DNA of 64,000 nucleotides from Azospirillum oryzae (GTDB lineage: Bacteria > Pseudomonadota > Alphaproteobacteria > Azospirillales > Azospirillaceae), in contig NZ_FXAK01000009.1 of assembly GCF_900177515.1 (NCBI RefSeq), forward strand, positions 62,001 through 126,000, read 5' to 3'. The notes under the pieces were generated by a model. That model was not told the DNA's origin. It did not search any database and saw nothing but the letters and a program-made list of their open reading frames with translations. A program made the translations under genes and the position numbers. This document shows, in pieces, positions 31,949 through 41,078 of the stretch. How positions within the stretch are numbered: the first letter of the stretch is position 1; every line of letters starts with the position of its first letter.

Positions 31949-33961
31949 CTAATCCCTTGCGGCGCACTCGCCATCCGCGGAGCCGCCGAGACCAAGCTGG
32001 CGCATGCGCCGCCACAACGTCGCCCGGCTGATGCCCAGAGCGCGCGCCGCCTCCGCCCGATTGCCGTGGGTGCGGGACAGCGCGCTCTCGATGGCGGCCC
32101 GCGCGTGGTCCCCATCCCGGTCCGTTGCCCCTTCCCGGCCGTTAGCCTCGCCCCTGTGCCCGCCGGCCGGCCTGTCCTGCCCAGGCGGTTCGAGAAACAG
32201 CTCAGGACAGTCATGACGCAGAATCCCGGCGGGAATGTCCTCGACGGTGCCGAATTGCAGAACAAGCATGGTCAGACGCTCGCAGATATTCTCCAGTTCG
32301 CGGACGTTGCCCGGCCACCGGTAGGTGGCGAGCCGGGATTTCAAAGGCTCGACGACGACCGAAGGCGCCAGCCGGATCCCGGTGCGCTCCAGGCAGGCGG
32401 CGACGAACCCCTCGGCCAGCACCGGCACATCCTCCACCCGGTCGCACAGCGGCGGCAGGCGCAGGCGCAGCGTGTTCAGCCGGTAAAGCAGGTCGGCCCG
32501 GAACGCGCGCTGCGGCACCAGTTCCTCCAATGGCTGATGGGTGGCCGCGATCACCCGCAGATCGACCGGAACTGGCACGACGCTGCCCAGACGAACGATC
32601 TCGCGCTCCTGAAGCACGCGCAGCAGCCGGGTTTGCAGGGCCAGCGGCATGTCGCCGATCTCGTCGAGGAACAGCGTGCCGGTGTGCGCCGCCTCGAACA
32701 GCCCAACCTTGCCGCCCTTACGGGCCCCGGTGAAGGCCCCCTCCTCATGGCCGAACAGCTCCGATTCCAGCAGGGAATCCGGAAAGGCCGAGCAGTTGAT
32801 CGCCACGAAGGGGCGGCCGGAGCGCGGGCCGAGATTGTGGATGGCCTGGGCGAACAGCTCCTTCCCCGTCCCGCTGTCTCCGGAGATCAGCACCGTCAGG
32901 TCGCTCGCCGCGAAGCGCCGCGCCGTGGCGCGCGCCTGTTCGATGGCCGGACTGTCGCCGCGGATATCGTCGAGCGTGTAGCGGGTCGTCCGGTTGGGGC
33001 GCCGCCGGGTCTGGGACCGCAGGCTGACGTCCGCTTCGCTGATGGCGCGGGCGTCGTAGACTGTGATCATGGCACCGGTGACCTGCCCATGCTCGCGGAT
33101 CGGGATGCGGTTGGCGATCCAGTCGCGGCGGCGGAACGTCAGGACACTGCCCTTTTCCGCCTCGCCGCTGCCCAGCACTCCGCGCAACGACAGTTCCGGC
33201 GCCACCTCCGCCGCGACCCGGCCGAGAATGGCGTTCGGGGGAAAGCCCAGCAGGGCTTCCATCGCCGGATTGACCGCCGTCACCCGGTCGGCCGGATCGA
33301 CTGCGAGCACCGCTTCCTGAACATTCTGGAGGACGCCGTTCAACTGGCTGTAGCGTGCATTTTCCAGCCGGGCGATGCGGGCCATTTCCAGCGCGTCGTC
33401 CAGCCCCTGGCGCACGCCCGCCACCGAATAGGCCAGGATGCCCTCCATTCCCAGCCGCTCGGTCGCCTCGACCACCACGCTCGACCCGATGATGACGGGA
33501 AAGCCGCGCTCCGCCATGCCCTTGACGCAGGCGACGGCCTCGTCCGGTGTCTCGTAGCAGCCCTGCTCCACCTCGGTCCGCAGCAGCCCCTTGATGGCGT
33601 CCAGTTCCGGGATGATGCGGCGGTGCATGACGATACCGACCCGGTTCGACCGCTCCCGCGCCTTCAGCAGCGCCAGCAGGATGTCGTAGCCGCCGACCTT
33701 GATGGTGGCGACCGGCGACTTCACGGTGCTGCGCAGGTAGCTGGCATTGGCGCCGGCGCTGACGAAGGCGTCCACAGCACCCGAGGCCTCGCGCTCCCGC
33801 GCCACGGCCAATGCCGCCTCATAAGCTTGGTCGATCACCTCGATCTCGGCACGTTGGGCATATTCGTCCAGAACCGCACGCGCCAGCCGGGTGAGATGGC
33901 GGTAGCTGAGAAAGCACAGCCGCAACCGCCCATTGTTCGGATAGCCCAACGTCATTGGCAT
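31949..33961 (-). CDS. Sigma-54-dependent regulator with PrpR-type sensor domain
   Basis: This 670-residue activator has a PrpR_N sensor (about 8-200, RLCFLSYRHLTRLARAVLDEY and GYDILLALLKARERSNRVGIV), a PAS domain (about 210-310, AVLAVDPADRVTAVNPAMEALLGF) and a central AAA+ domain. The AAA+ domain has Walker A GDSGTGKELFAQAIH, the sigma-54-contacting GAFTGA loop and LFLDEIGDMP. A Fis-type helix-turn-helix ends the protein (THGNRAEAARALGISRATLWRRMRQLGL). PrpR-type sensors bind small acids such as 2-methylcitrate, so an acid intermediate is the likely inducer. It is divergent from the 13-gene operon, whose upstream region has a matching sigma-54 promoter and repeated half-sites. Confidence 0.94.
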   Translation of the reverse strand: MPMTLGYPNNGRLRLCFLSYRHLTRLARAVLDEYAQRAEIEVIDQAYEAALAVAREREASGAVDAFVSAGANASYLRSTVKSPVATIKVGGYDILLALLKARERSNRVGIVMHRRIIPELDAIKGLLRTEVEQGCYETPDEAVACVKGMAERGFPVIIGSSVVVEATERLGMEGILAYSVAGVRQGLDDALEMARIARLENARYSQLNGVLQNVQEAVLAVDPADRVTAVNPAMEALLGFPPNAILGRVAAEVAPELSLRGVLGSGEAEKGSVLTFRRRDWIANRIPIREHGQVTGAMITVYDARAISEADVSLRSQTRRRPNRTTRYTLDDIRGDSPAIEQARATARRFAASDLTVLISGDSGTGKELFAQAIHNLGPRSGRPFVAINCSAFPDSLLESELFGHEEGAFTGARKGGKVGLFEAAHTGTLFLDEIGDMPLALQTRLLRVLQEREIVRLGSVVPVPVDLRVIAATHQPLEELVPQRAFRADLLYRLNTLRLRLPPLCDRVEDVPVLAEGFVAACLERTGIRLAPSVVVEPLKSRLATYRWPGNVRELENICERLTMLVLQFGTVEDIPAGILRHDCPELFLEPPGQDRPAGGHRGEANGREGATDRDGDHARAAIESALSRTHGNRAEAARALGISRATLWRRMRQLGLGGSADGECAARD

Positions 33962-34035
33962 GGTTCCTTACCCCCGGCCATCCGCCCTCCGCATCCGTCC
34001 CGACGGGGCCGGCGACATTGATCCGGGACAGCCAC

Positions 34036-34106
34036 CGTTTCATCAGCGTCGCAAACAAACGTTTCATCGCACGTTTCATCGCAACAAGCCACCTGTTTCA
34101 TGAAAC
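34036..34106. promoter_or_regulatory. Cluster of GTTTCAT half-sites: probable enhancer of the sigma-54 operon
   Basis: GTTTCATC occurs at 34037, 34061 and 34073, and a perfect palindrome GTTTCATGAAAC lies at 34095-34106. The palindrome centre is about 85 bp upstream of the -12 element at 34186, a usual distance for enhancer-binding proteins. The repeated half-sites suit binding by the divergently encoded activator. Confidence 0.65.
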
Positions 34107-34171
34107 GCTTCTCTCAGTCCCGTGATTCATCAATCGATTGATATTGAAGGAACAAATCATCGGGCGCCGGA

Positions 34172-34188
34172 TTGGCACACCCCTTGCT
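34172..34188 (+). promoter_or_regulatory. Sigma-54 (RpoN) promoter of the 13-gene operon
   Basis: TTGGCACACCCCTTGCT fits the -24/-12 consensus TGGCAC-N5-TTGCW: GG at 34174-34175 and GC at 34186-34187 with correct spacing. Transcription would start near 34199, about 40 bases before the first ATG. Confidence 0.85.
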
Positions 34189-34239
34189 GTTTGATGAGCG
34201 AACAAACATTCCACAAACGAAGCATCTGGGGCGAAGGGT

Positions 34240-35439
34240 ATGGCACCACTGAACGGCATCCGGCTGATCGACCTGACGCACATGCTGTCCGGTCCCTACG
34301 GCACCATGCTGCTGACCGATCTGGGGGCCGAGACGATCAAGGTCGAACCGCCGGGTCGGGGCGAAGGAACGCGGCAGTTGCTGGCCGGCGATCCCGATTA
34401 TTCCCGGCACGGCATGGGGGCCTATTTCCTCACGCTCAACCGCGGCAAACGCAGCGTCTGCATCGATCTGAAAAGCGAGGAGGGGCGCGCGGTCTTCCTC
34501 GATCTGGTCCGCAAGAGCGACGTGGTGTTCGACAATTTCAGCGCCGGCGTCACGGAACGGCTGGGCATCGATTTCGCGTCGCTGTCGGCCGTCAATCCGC
34601 GCATCGTCACCTGTTCGGTCACCGGCTTCGGCGGCAACGGCCCCGATCCGAACCGGCCCGCCTTCGATCAGGTGGTGCAGGCGATGGGCGGCGGCATGAG
34701 CATCACCGGCCTGCCCGACGGGCCGCCGCTGCGGTCCGGCATTCCCATCGGCGACCTGGGCGGCGGACTGTTCGGCGCACTGGGCGTGCTCGCCGCGTTG
34801 CAGGAGCGGGAGCGGACCGGCGTCGGCCGCCATGTGGACGTGTCGATGCTGGACGTGCAGATCTCGCTGCTCAACTACATGGGCACGATGCACCTGATGT
34901 CCGGGCATGTGCCGGAACGGCTGGGCAACGGCCACTTCGTCCATGTTCCCTACAACACCTTCAGGACCGCCGACGGCCACATCATCATCGCCTGCATCGG
35001 GGACGCCTTCTTCGAGCGGCTGCTGCCGGTCATCGGGCGACCGGAACTGGAAGCACCGGAATACCGCCTCCAACCCGGCCGCTACGCCGACAAGGAGCGG
35101 ATCGAGCGAATCGTCGGGGAGGAACTGGTCAAGGACAGCTCCGCCAGCTGGCTCGCCCGGCTGCGCGAGGCGCGGGTGCCCTGCGGCCCGGTCAACGACT
35201 TCGCCCAGGCGATGTCCGATCCCCAGGTGGTCGCCCGCGACATGGTGGTGGAGGTGCCGCTGCCGCAGGGCGGCTCGGTGCGAATGCCGGGCAACCCGAT
35301 CAAGCTGTCCGGGGGCAAGCCCGACCGCTTCACCGCACCCCCCGAGTTGGGCCACGACACCGACGCGGTTCTGGAAACGCTGCTGGGCTACGGGCCGGAG
35401 CACATCGGCGAACTGCGCCGTGCCGGACGGGTGGGGTAA
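34240..35439 (+). CDS. CaiB/BaiF-type (family III) CoA transferase
   Basis: The 399-residue enzyme transfers CoA between acids through an aspartyl-CoA intermediate. It begins PLNGIRLIDLTHMLSGPYGTMLLTDLGAETIKVEPPGRGEGTR, the family signature, and has the probable nucleophilic Asp in GRHVDVSMLDVQISLLNYMG (about residue 205-220), plus the ARVPCGPVNDFAQAMSDPQVVARD segment. It is the first gene of the sigma-54-controlled operon and lies 3 bp before the HMG-CoA-lyase-like gene. The pair suggests activation of a hydroxy-methyl diacid followed by cleavage. Confidence 0.9.
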   Translation: MAPLNGIRLIDLTHMLSGPYGTMLLTDLGAETIKVEPPGRGEGTRQLLAGDPDYSRHGMGAYFLTLNRGKRSVCIDLKSEEGRAVFLDLVRKSDVVFDNFSAGVTERLGIDFASLSAVNPRIVTCSVTGFGGNGPDPNRPAFDQVVQAMGGGMSITGLPDGPPLRSGIPIGDLGGGLFGALGVLAALQERERTGVGRHVDVSMLDVQISLLNYMGTMHLMSGHVPERLGNGHFVHVPYNTFRTADGHIIIACIGDAFFERLLPVIGRPELEAPEYRLQPGRYADKERIERIVGEELVKDSSASWLARLREARVPCGPVNDFAQAMSDPQVVARDMVVEVPLPQGGSVRMPGNPIKLSGGKPDRFTAPPELGHDTDAVLETLLGYGPEHIGELRRAGRVG

Positions 35440-35442
35440 GCC

Positions 35443-36360
35443 ATGGACCGCCTGCTGTTGACCGAGGTCGCCCCGCGCGACGGATTGCAGAACCAGCCGA
35501 TCCTCGTTTCCACCGCCGGCAAGCTGGAGTTGATCCGGCAGCTGGCCAAGGCCGGGCTGACGCGGATCGAGGCCGCCAGCTTCGCCTCGCCCAAGGCGGT
35601 GCCGCAGATGGCCGACGCCGAGGAGATCGTCGCCGGAGCGCGTTCGCTGCCGGGCGTGGAGATCTCCGCCCTGGCCATGAACGGGCGGGGACTGGACCGG
35701 GCACTGGCCTGCGGAACGCCGCAGATCGCCACAGTGGTGGCGGCGACGGAGGAAATGAACCGGCGCAACATCAACATGACGCTGGATCAAGCGACCGCCG
35801 CCGCAGAGGAGGTGATCGGCCGCGCCCTGGAGGCGGGCGTGGGCGTTCGTGCCTATGTCGCCGTCGCCTTCGAATGCCCGTTCGAGGGGCCGGTGGAGCC
35901 GGCAGCCGTCGTCCGGCTGGCGGAACGCTTCGCCGCCATCGGCGCCGGTGAGGTGGTGATCGCCGACACCATCGGCGCAGCCGCTCCCGGTCAGGTGACC
36001 GGCCTGTTGCAGGCGCTGCTTCCCAGCCTGCCGGCGGAACGGATCGGCATGCATTTTCACGACACGCGCGGCTTCGGTGTCGCCAACGCCCATGCTGCGA
36101 TCGAAGCGGGCATCCGCCGGCTCGACGCCAGCGCTGGCGGGATCGGCGGCTGCCCCTTCGCCCCCGGTGCCGCCGGCAATCTCGCCACCGAGGATTTGGT
36201 GCTGTTGGCTGAGAAGTCCGGCCTCGCCACCGGCGTCGATCTGCCTGCCCTGATCGAAGCGGTCGATGTCGCCGGACACCTGCTGGGCCGGCCACTGGGC
36301 GGACGGGCCATGCCCTGGCTGAGACGCAGCCACGCGCAGTCCACCGGAATTCCCCGTTGA
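35443..36360 (+). CDS. Hydroxymethylglutaryl-CoA lyase family enzyme
   Basis: This 305-residue TIM-barrel lyase splits 3-hydroxy-3-methylglutaryl-CoA or a close analogue to acetyl-CoA and a keto acid. The catalytic Arg and metal-binding Asp are in EVAPRDGLQNQ (about residue 10), the metal histidines in RIGMHFHDTRGFG (about 205), and the mobile catalytic Cys loop in GGIGGCPFAPGAAGNLATED (about 233-252). All key residues are present. Downstream, 103 bp of AT-rich spacer precede the next gene, the only sizeable gap within the first half of the operon. Confidence 0.92.
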   Translation: MDRLLLTEVAPRDGLQNQPILVSTAGKLELIRQLAKAGLTRIEAASFASPKAVPQMADAEEIVAGARSLPGVEISALAMNGRGLDRALACGTPQIATVVAATEEMNRRNINMTLDQATAAAEEVIGRALEAGVGVRAYVAVAFECPFEGPVEPAAVVRLAERFAAIGAGEVVIADTIGAAAPGQVTGLLQALLPSLPAERIGMHFHDTRGFGVANAHAAIEAGIRRLDASAGGIGGCPFAPGAAGNLATEDLVLLAEKSGLATGVDLPALIEAVDVAGHLLGRPLGGRAMPWLRRSHAQSTGIPR

Positions 36361-36463
36361 GTGCATACCGGAATATTCGACATCATTTGGATTGCTGATA
36401 ATTACGACTCAAAAAGGAAAAAAGTCCTCAACAGTCTAATGAAAAACAGGGAGGAGCTTGGTC
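36361..36463 (+). other. AT-rich spacer inside the operon
   Basis: This is a distinctly AT-rich 103-bp patch with purine-rich AAAAAGGAAAAAAG and GAATATTC. An internal promoter is possible but no good -35/-10 or -24/-12 pair stands out. The next gene has its own strong GGGAGGAG site. Confidence 0.4.
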
Positions 36464-38041
36464 ATGAGTTTGACAACCGGCATGGACCGATCGGCCGCCG
36501 CACTGGTAGCACGGGCTGCCGCCTCCACCGTGGGAAGCCTGTTTCTTTCCACCGCGCGGCTTTATCCGCAACGCATCGCCATCGAGGATGACGGCCAGGA
36601 AGAGGTCCGCATCCTGACCTTCGCCCAGCTGGCCGAACGTGTGAACCGCAGCGCATCGGCGCTGGCGGCGCTGGGGGTGACGCGCGGTGCCCGCGTCGCC
36701 GTACTGTCGGAGAACCGGCTGGAATATATCGAGACGCAGCTTGCCTGCGCCCTGCTGGGAGCCATCACCGCCTGCCAGAACTGGCGCCTCAGCCCGCGCG
36801 AGCTGGAGCACTGCATCGGCCTCGTCGCGCCGACGGCGATTCTGGTCTCGCCCCGGCATACGGGTACTCTCTCGGACGCCGCGACTGCGGGGGTCCCGGT
36901 GATCGAATTCGGTCCGGAGTGGGAGCGCCGCCTCGCCGCCGCATCCGCCGACACGCCGCCGGACATCGCCGAGCCGGAGGATCCCCTGCTGATCCTCTAC
37001 ACCAGCGGCACCACCGGCCTGCCCAAGGGGGCGGTGCTGACCCATCGCAGCCAACTGGCCCGCATGACGGCGGCACCGTTTGACCTCGGGGTGCGGCCGG
37101 GCAACACCAACCTGTGCTGGCCGCCGCTCTACCACATGGGCGGCACCGAGCCGGCCCATTACGCGCTGCTGACCGGCGGGCGGGTGATCGTGCTGGACGC
37201 CTTCGATCCCGAACGGATCGCCGACAAGATCGAGACAGAACGGTTCGAATGGGTGTCGATCATGCCGGGCACGCTGGCCCGGATGATCGAGGTGCTGGAA
37301 CGGCGCGGCACCAAGCCGCTCGGTCTGCGCACCTGCGGCGTCATGGCCGACCTGTCGCCCCCCGCCGAGGTGGCGCGGCTGAGCGAATTGCTGGGCGCCG
37401 ACTTCCTCAACTGCTTCGGATCGACCGAGACAGGCACCCCGCCCCTCTCCGGTCGCCAGCTTCCCCGCGGCGCCACCGGCGATCTCGGCAAGGCGCCGAG
37501 CGTCGGCGCCGAAATCCGGCTTGTCGATCCGGACGACAACGACGTTCCCGACGGCGGGATCGGCGAACTGGCCATGCGTGGCCCGACGCTGTTCAGCGGC
37601 TACTGGAACAACGAGGCGGCCACCCGGAAGGACTTCCGCAACGGCTGGTTCCACATGGGCGACCTGCTCCGCCGCCGGCCGGACGGGCTCTACGACTTCG
37701 TCGATCGCGCCAAGTACCTGATCAAGTCCGGCGGCGAGAACATCTACCCGGCGGAGATCGAACGGGTTCTGGTCGGGCATCCCGACGTGCGCGACGCCGT
37801 GGTCGTGCGCAAGAAGGATGACCGCTGGGGCGAGATCCCGGTGGCGGTGGTGGTGTCGGCAAACCCCCACCTGGAGGCCGCCGAGCTGTCCGCCCTGTGC
37901 CGGCGAGAGCTGGCCGGATTCAAGCAACCCAAGGCCATCCACTTCGTACCGCCCGAGCGCATCGTCCGCTCCACCACCGGCAAGGTGCAGCGCGGAGTCA
38001 TCGAAAGTTGGGTCGAAAGCCAGACGGTGGAGCCATCATGA
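36464..38041 (+). CDS. Acyl-CoA synthetase (AMP-forming), second copy
   Basis: This 525-residue ANL ligase has the phosphate loop LLILYTSGTTGLPKGAVLTH (about residue 180), the adenine motif NCFGSTETGTPPLSG, the hinge GDLLRRRPDGLYDFVDRAKYLIKSGGENIYPAEIE and the catalytic lysine in STTGKVQRGVIE. Hinge and loop resemble long/medium-chain or cyclohexanecarboxylate-type ligases rather than acetyl-CoA synthetase. The ATG at 36464 follows GGGAGGAG. Its stop overlaps the start of the acyl-CoA dehydrogenase gene (ATGA), which implies coupled production. Confidence 0.92.
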   Translation: MSLTTGMDRSAAALVARAAASTVGSLFLSTARLYPQRIAIEDDGQEEVRILTFAQLAERVNRSASALAALGVTRGARVAVLSENRLEYIETQLACALLGAITACQNWRLSPRELEHCIGLVAPTAILVSPRHTGTLSDAATAGVPVIEFGPEWERRLAAASADTPPDIAEPEDPLLILYTSGTTGLPKGAVLTHRSQLARMTAAPFDLGVRPGNTNLCWPPLYHMGGTEPAHYALLTGGRVIVLDAFDPERIADKIETERFEWVSIMPGTLARMIEVLERRGTKPLGLRTCGVMADLSPPAEVARLSELLGADFLNCFGSTETGTPPLSGRQLPRGATGDLGKAPSVGAEIRLVDPDDNDVPDGGIGELAMRGPTLFSGYWNNEAATRKDFRNGWFHMGDLLRRRPDGLYDFVDRAKYLIKSGGENIYPAEIERVLVGHPDVRDAVVVRKKDDRWGEIPVAVVVSANPHLEAAELSALCRRELAGFKQPKAIHFVPPERIVRSTTGKVQRGVIESWVESQTVEPS

Positions 38042-39219
38042 GCGACAGCCTGTCCACATATGCCGCCGCCGCCATCGGCGACGACGCCGCCGAGCTCGAC
38101 GCCCTTGTCCGCACGGTGAGCGGCTTCGTCCAGACCGCCCTGCGGCCACACGAGGAGGCGGTGGACCGCGCCGACGACGTCGATCCCGGCCTGATGCGCG
38201 ACCTGCGCCGGTCGGCCGCCGACCTCGGCATCTACGGCTACAACATGCCCGAGGAGATCGGCGGACCGGGGTTGAGCCGGGTCGCCATCTCGGCCATCGA
38301 CGAGGCGACCGGCCACACCAGCATGCCGCTCGCCGAGGCCTGCGGCCATCTGCCGGGATCGCTGCTGTTCGCCGACGCGTCCCAGCGCGACTGGTTCGTC
38401 GGACCGCTGATGCGCGGTGAACGCACCGTCGCCTACGCCCTGACCGAACCGGACGCCGGTTCCGACCTCAACGCGCTGCGGACGCGGGCGCGGCGGACCG
38501 GCGGCGGCTGGCTGCTGTCGGGGGCCAAGACCTTCATCTCGCATGCGGAGACCGCCGACCACACAATCGTGCTGGCGGTGACCGACAGCGACGCGCCGCT
38601 GAAGGGGCGGCTGACCACCTTCATCGTGCCGCGCAGGGCGCAGGGCTTCATCGTCGAGCGTCGCTTCCGCAAGCTGGGCTGGCACGGCTACCACCTCTCG
38701 GCGCTCAGCTTCGACGACTGCTTCGTGCCGGACGACCATGTGCTGGGCGCGCCCGGCGCCGGCTTCGGCGTGATGATGGCGACCATCAACAACGACCGGC
38801 TGTTCGTGTCCTGCCGCTGCGTCGGCATGGCCCAGCGGCTGATCGATCTGGCGGTGCCGTACGCCCGCGACCGCACCACCTTCGGGCGGCGGCTGGCCGA
38901 CCATCAGGCTATCGCCTTTATGCTGGCGGACTGCGACGTCGAGATCGACGCCGGCCGGCTGCTCTGCGCCAAGGCGGCGCGCCTGTCGGACCAGAAGCAT
39001 CCTGACGCCCGCATCGCCGCATCGCGCGCCAAGCTCTATTGCACCGAGATGGTCGGGCGGGTGGCCGACCGGGTCCTCCAGATCTTCGGCGGTGCCGGCT
39101 TCATGGCCGACCTGCCGGTGGAGCGCATCTATCGCGACGCCCGCGGTTTCCGCATCGGCGAGGGAACCTCCGAGATGCAGCGCCTCCAGATCGCGCGCAG
39201 TCTGATCGACCGGATGTGA
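38038..39219 (+). CDS. Acyl-CoA dehydrogenase
   Basis: The 393-residue flavoprotein has VAYALTEPDAGSDLNALRTRARRTGGGWLLSGAKTFISHAETAD as the FAD and substrate segment, FRKLGWHGYHLSALSFDDCFVP in the beta domain, and the C-terminal RGFRIGEGTSEMQRLQIARSL. The catalytic Glu of the EGTS loop is present here, unlike in the dehydrogenase encoded at 29.3 kb. The two may therefore act on different acyl-CoAs. It is coupled to the preceding ligase gene by a 4-bp overlap. Confidence 0.92.
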   Translation: MSDSLSTYAAAAIGDDAAELDALVRTVSGFVQTALRPHEEAVDRADDVDPGLMRDLRRSAADLGIYGYNMPEEIGGPGLSRVAISAIDEATGHTSMPLAEACGHLPGSLLFADASQRDWFVGPLMRGERTVAYALTEPDAGSDLNALRTRARRTGGGWLLSGAKTFISHAETADHTIVLAVTDSDAPLKGRLTTFIVPRRAQGFIVERRFRKLGWHGYHLSALSFDDCFVPDDHVLGAPGAGFGVMMATINNDRLFVSCRCVGMAQRLIDLAVPYARDRTTFGRRLADHQAIAFMLADCDVEIDAGRLLCAKAARLSDQKHPDARIAASRAKLYCTEMVGRVADRVLQIFGGAGFMADLPVERIYRDARGFRIGEGTSEMQRLQIARSLIDRM

Positions 39220-39231
39220 GGACAGCCCCGG

Positions 39232-40113
39232 ATGGAAAGCACACTTCTGGTTCAATCCCTGCTGCTGGCATTGACCACCGCCGGGCTCTACGCCGCCATC
39301 GCCTCCGGTCTCACCCTGGAATTCGGCGTTACCGGCATCATCAACTTCGCGCATGGCGAGTTCGTCATGCTGGGCGCCTTCCTGACCTATTTCCTGTACG
39401 AGGCGGTGGGCGTGCCGCCGCTGGCCGGCATGGTCCTGTCCGGTCTGGCGATGACCGCGCTGTCCTGGCTCGTCTTCGACGGCTTCCTGTCGAGGGTGCT
39501 GAAACAGGACGAGCACAACCAGATCCTCGCCACCATCGGCCTGTCGATCCTGCTGATCAATCTGGCGATGATCGCCTGGACGCCGGACGCCCGCGTGATG
39601 CACGCCCCGCCCCTGCTGCCGCCGCTGCAGCTCGGCGACGTCATCGTTCCGGGCAACAATCTGGTCGTGCTGCTGGTCGGCATCGCGCTCTATGCCGGGA
39701 TGATCTGGTTCATGCGGCACACCCGCCAGGGGCTGCTGCTGCGTCTGGCCGCCGACGACCCGCAGCTGGCCGTCCTGGCCGGGGTGGACGTGACGCGGAT
39801 GTTCCGCCTGTCCTTCCTGATCGGCGGACTGACGGCGGGCGTCAGCGGCGGGCTGGTGGCGCTGATCCTGTATGTCCAGCCGCTGGTCGGCGTCGATCTG
39901 GTGATGCGCGCCTTCGCCATCGTGGCGCTGGGCGGGCTGGGCAGCATCGGCGGCGCGCTGATCGGCGCGGTGCTGCTGTCGGCGGCGGAGAACCTGACCG
40001 CCACCTTCGTGCCGGGTGGGGGAAGCTGGGGCTACGGGGTCGCCTTCGTCATCATCGTCCTGGTGCTGGTCGTGCGGCCCACCGGGCTGTTCGGATCGGA
40101 GCGGCGCGCATGA
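39232..40113 (+). CDS. LIV-type ABC transporter permease, LivH-like
   Basis: This 293-residue membrane protein has about eight hydrophobic segments and the LivH motif ITLEFGVTGIINFAHGEFVMLGAFLTYF-like stretch near residues 25-55. The cytoplasmic loop is LLLRLAADDPQLAVLAGVDVTRMFRLSF. It begins the transporter block of the sigma-54 operon and overlaps the LivM-like gene by four bases. Confidence 0.92.
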   Translation: MESTLLVQSLLLALTTAGLYAAIASGLTLEFGVTGIINFAHGEFVMLGAFLTYFLYEAVGVPPLAGMVLSGLAMTALSWLVFDGFLSRVLKQDEHNQILATIGLSILLINLAMIAWTPDARVMHAPPLLPPLQLGDVIVPGNNLVVLLVGIALYAGMIWFMRHTRQGLLLRLAADDPQLAVLAGVDVTRMFRLSFLIGGLTAGVSGGLVALILYVQPLVGVDLVMRAFAIVALGGLGSIGGALIGAVLLSAAENLTATFVPGGGSWGYGVAFVIIVLVLVVRPTGLFGSERRA

Positions 40114-41078
40114 AGACCGGACTCACGCGGCTTCTCCCCTACGTCCTCATCCTCCTGGTCACGCTGGCGCTGGTCTGGATCGACAAGCCCTTCTGGATCC
40201 AACTCGCCATCGGCGTCGCCATCACCGCGATCACGGCGCTGGCCTGGGACATCCTGTCTCGCACCGGGCAGGTCTCGCTGGGATCGGCCGCCTTCTTCGG
40301 CATCGGGTCCTACACGCTGGCGATCTTCGAGCCGCTGATCGGGCTGACGCTGGCCTGGGTCGCGGTCGTTGTGGTCTGCGCGCTGGCGGCGACTCTGCTG
40401 GGGCTGCTGACCCTGCGGCTGCGCCGGATGTATTTCGCCATCGCCACGCTGGGCTTCGCCCTGTCGATGCAGGTGCTGGTCGTGGTGTTCCCCGACTGGA
40501 CCGGCGGCTCGGGCGGCATCGCCCCGCCGGTGCTGGCGGACGGCGACCCGCGCTGGCAGCTCGGGCTGATCGGGCTGCTGCTGCTGGCGGCGGTGGCCTT
40601 GTCGGACACGCTGCTGGGGCTGCGCTTCCGCCCGGCCTTCTTCATGATCCGCACCAAGCCGGAACTGGCGGCGGCCAGCGGCGTGCCGGTGGTGCACATG
40701 AAGATCTTCGCCTTCATCGTGTCGGGCGTGCTGATCGGTCTGGCCGGCGCCTGCTACGGCGGCCTCTACGGCTATGTCGTGCCGACCGACGTCTTCACCA
40801 CCAACTGGAGCGTGCTGCCGCTGGCCATCGCCACGCTGGGCGGGATGGACACCACCATCGGCCCGCTGCTCGGCGCCATCGTACTGAAGGCGCTGGAGGA
40901 GGTGGCCCGCTCGGTGATCGGCGGCACCGGCTATCAGGTGGTCTACGGCGCCGTCATCATCCTGTTCGTCATCGGCATGCCGCAGGGGATCGTCGGCCTG
41001 CTGCGCAAGGCCGGAAAGCTGGCCGGACGGCGGACCGCCACCGGCGAGAAGAAGAAGGAACGGGAACGCCATGCGTGA
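40110..41078 (+). CDS. LIV-type ABC transporter permease, LivM-like
   Basis: The 322-residue permease starts with a hydrophobic helix (LLPYVLILLVTLALVWI). It carries WDILSRTGQVSLGSAAFFGIGSYTLAIF, the LivM signature, and MIRTKPELAAASGVPVVHMKIFAFIVSG, the ATPase-contacting loop. The C-terminus is basic and charged (KLAGRRTATGEKKKERERHA). The ATG overlaps the LivH-like stop and its end overlaps the LivG-like gene by 8 bp. Confidence 0.92.
   Translation: MKTGLTRLLPYVLILLVTLALVWIDKPFWIQLAIGVAITAITALAWDILSRTGQVSLGSAAFFGIGSYTLAIFEPLIGLTLAWVAVVVVCALAATLLGLLTLRLRRMYFAIATLGFALSMQVLVVVFPDWTGGSGGIAPPVLADGDPRWQLGLIGLLLLAAVALSDTLLGLRFRPAFFMIRTKPELAAASGVPVVHMKIFAFIVSGVLIGLAGACYGGLYGYVVPTDVFTTNWSVLPLAIATLGGMDTTIGPLLGAIVLKALEEVARSVIGGTGYQVVYGAVIILFVIGMPQGIVGLLRKAGKLAGRRTATGEKKKERERHA

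Noticed and set aside
34122..35951. 609-codon plus-strand frame in another phase over the CoA transferase
   Set aside because: Arg/Gly-rich out-of-phase reading of two real genes.
34114..36366. 750-codon minus-strand frame opposite the CoA transferase and HMG-CoA lyase genes
   Set aside because: Antisense shadow; both plus-strand genes have full catalytic motifs.
37744..39720. Long minus-strand frame opposite the acyl-CoA dehydrogenase and LivH-like genes
   Set aside because: Shadow of recognised genes; no family signature.
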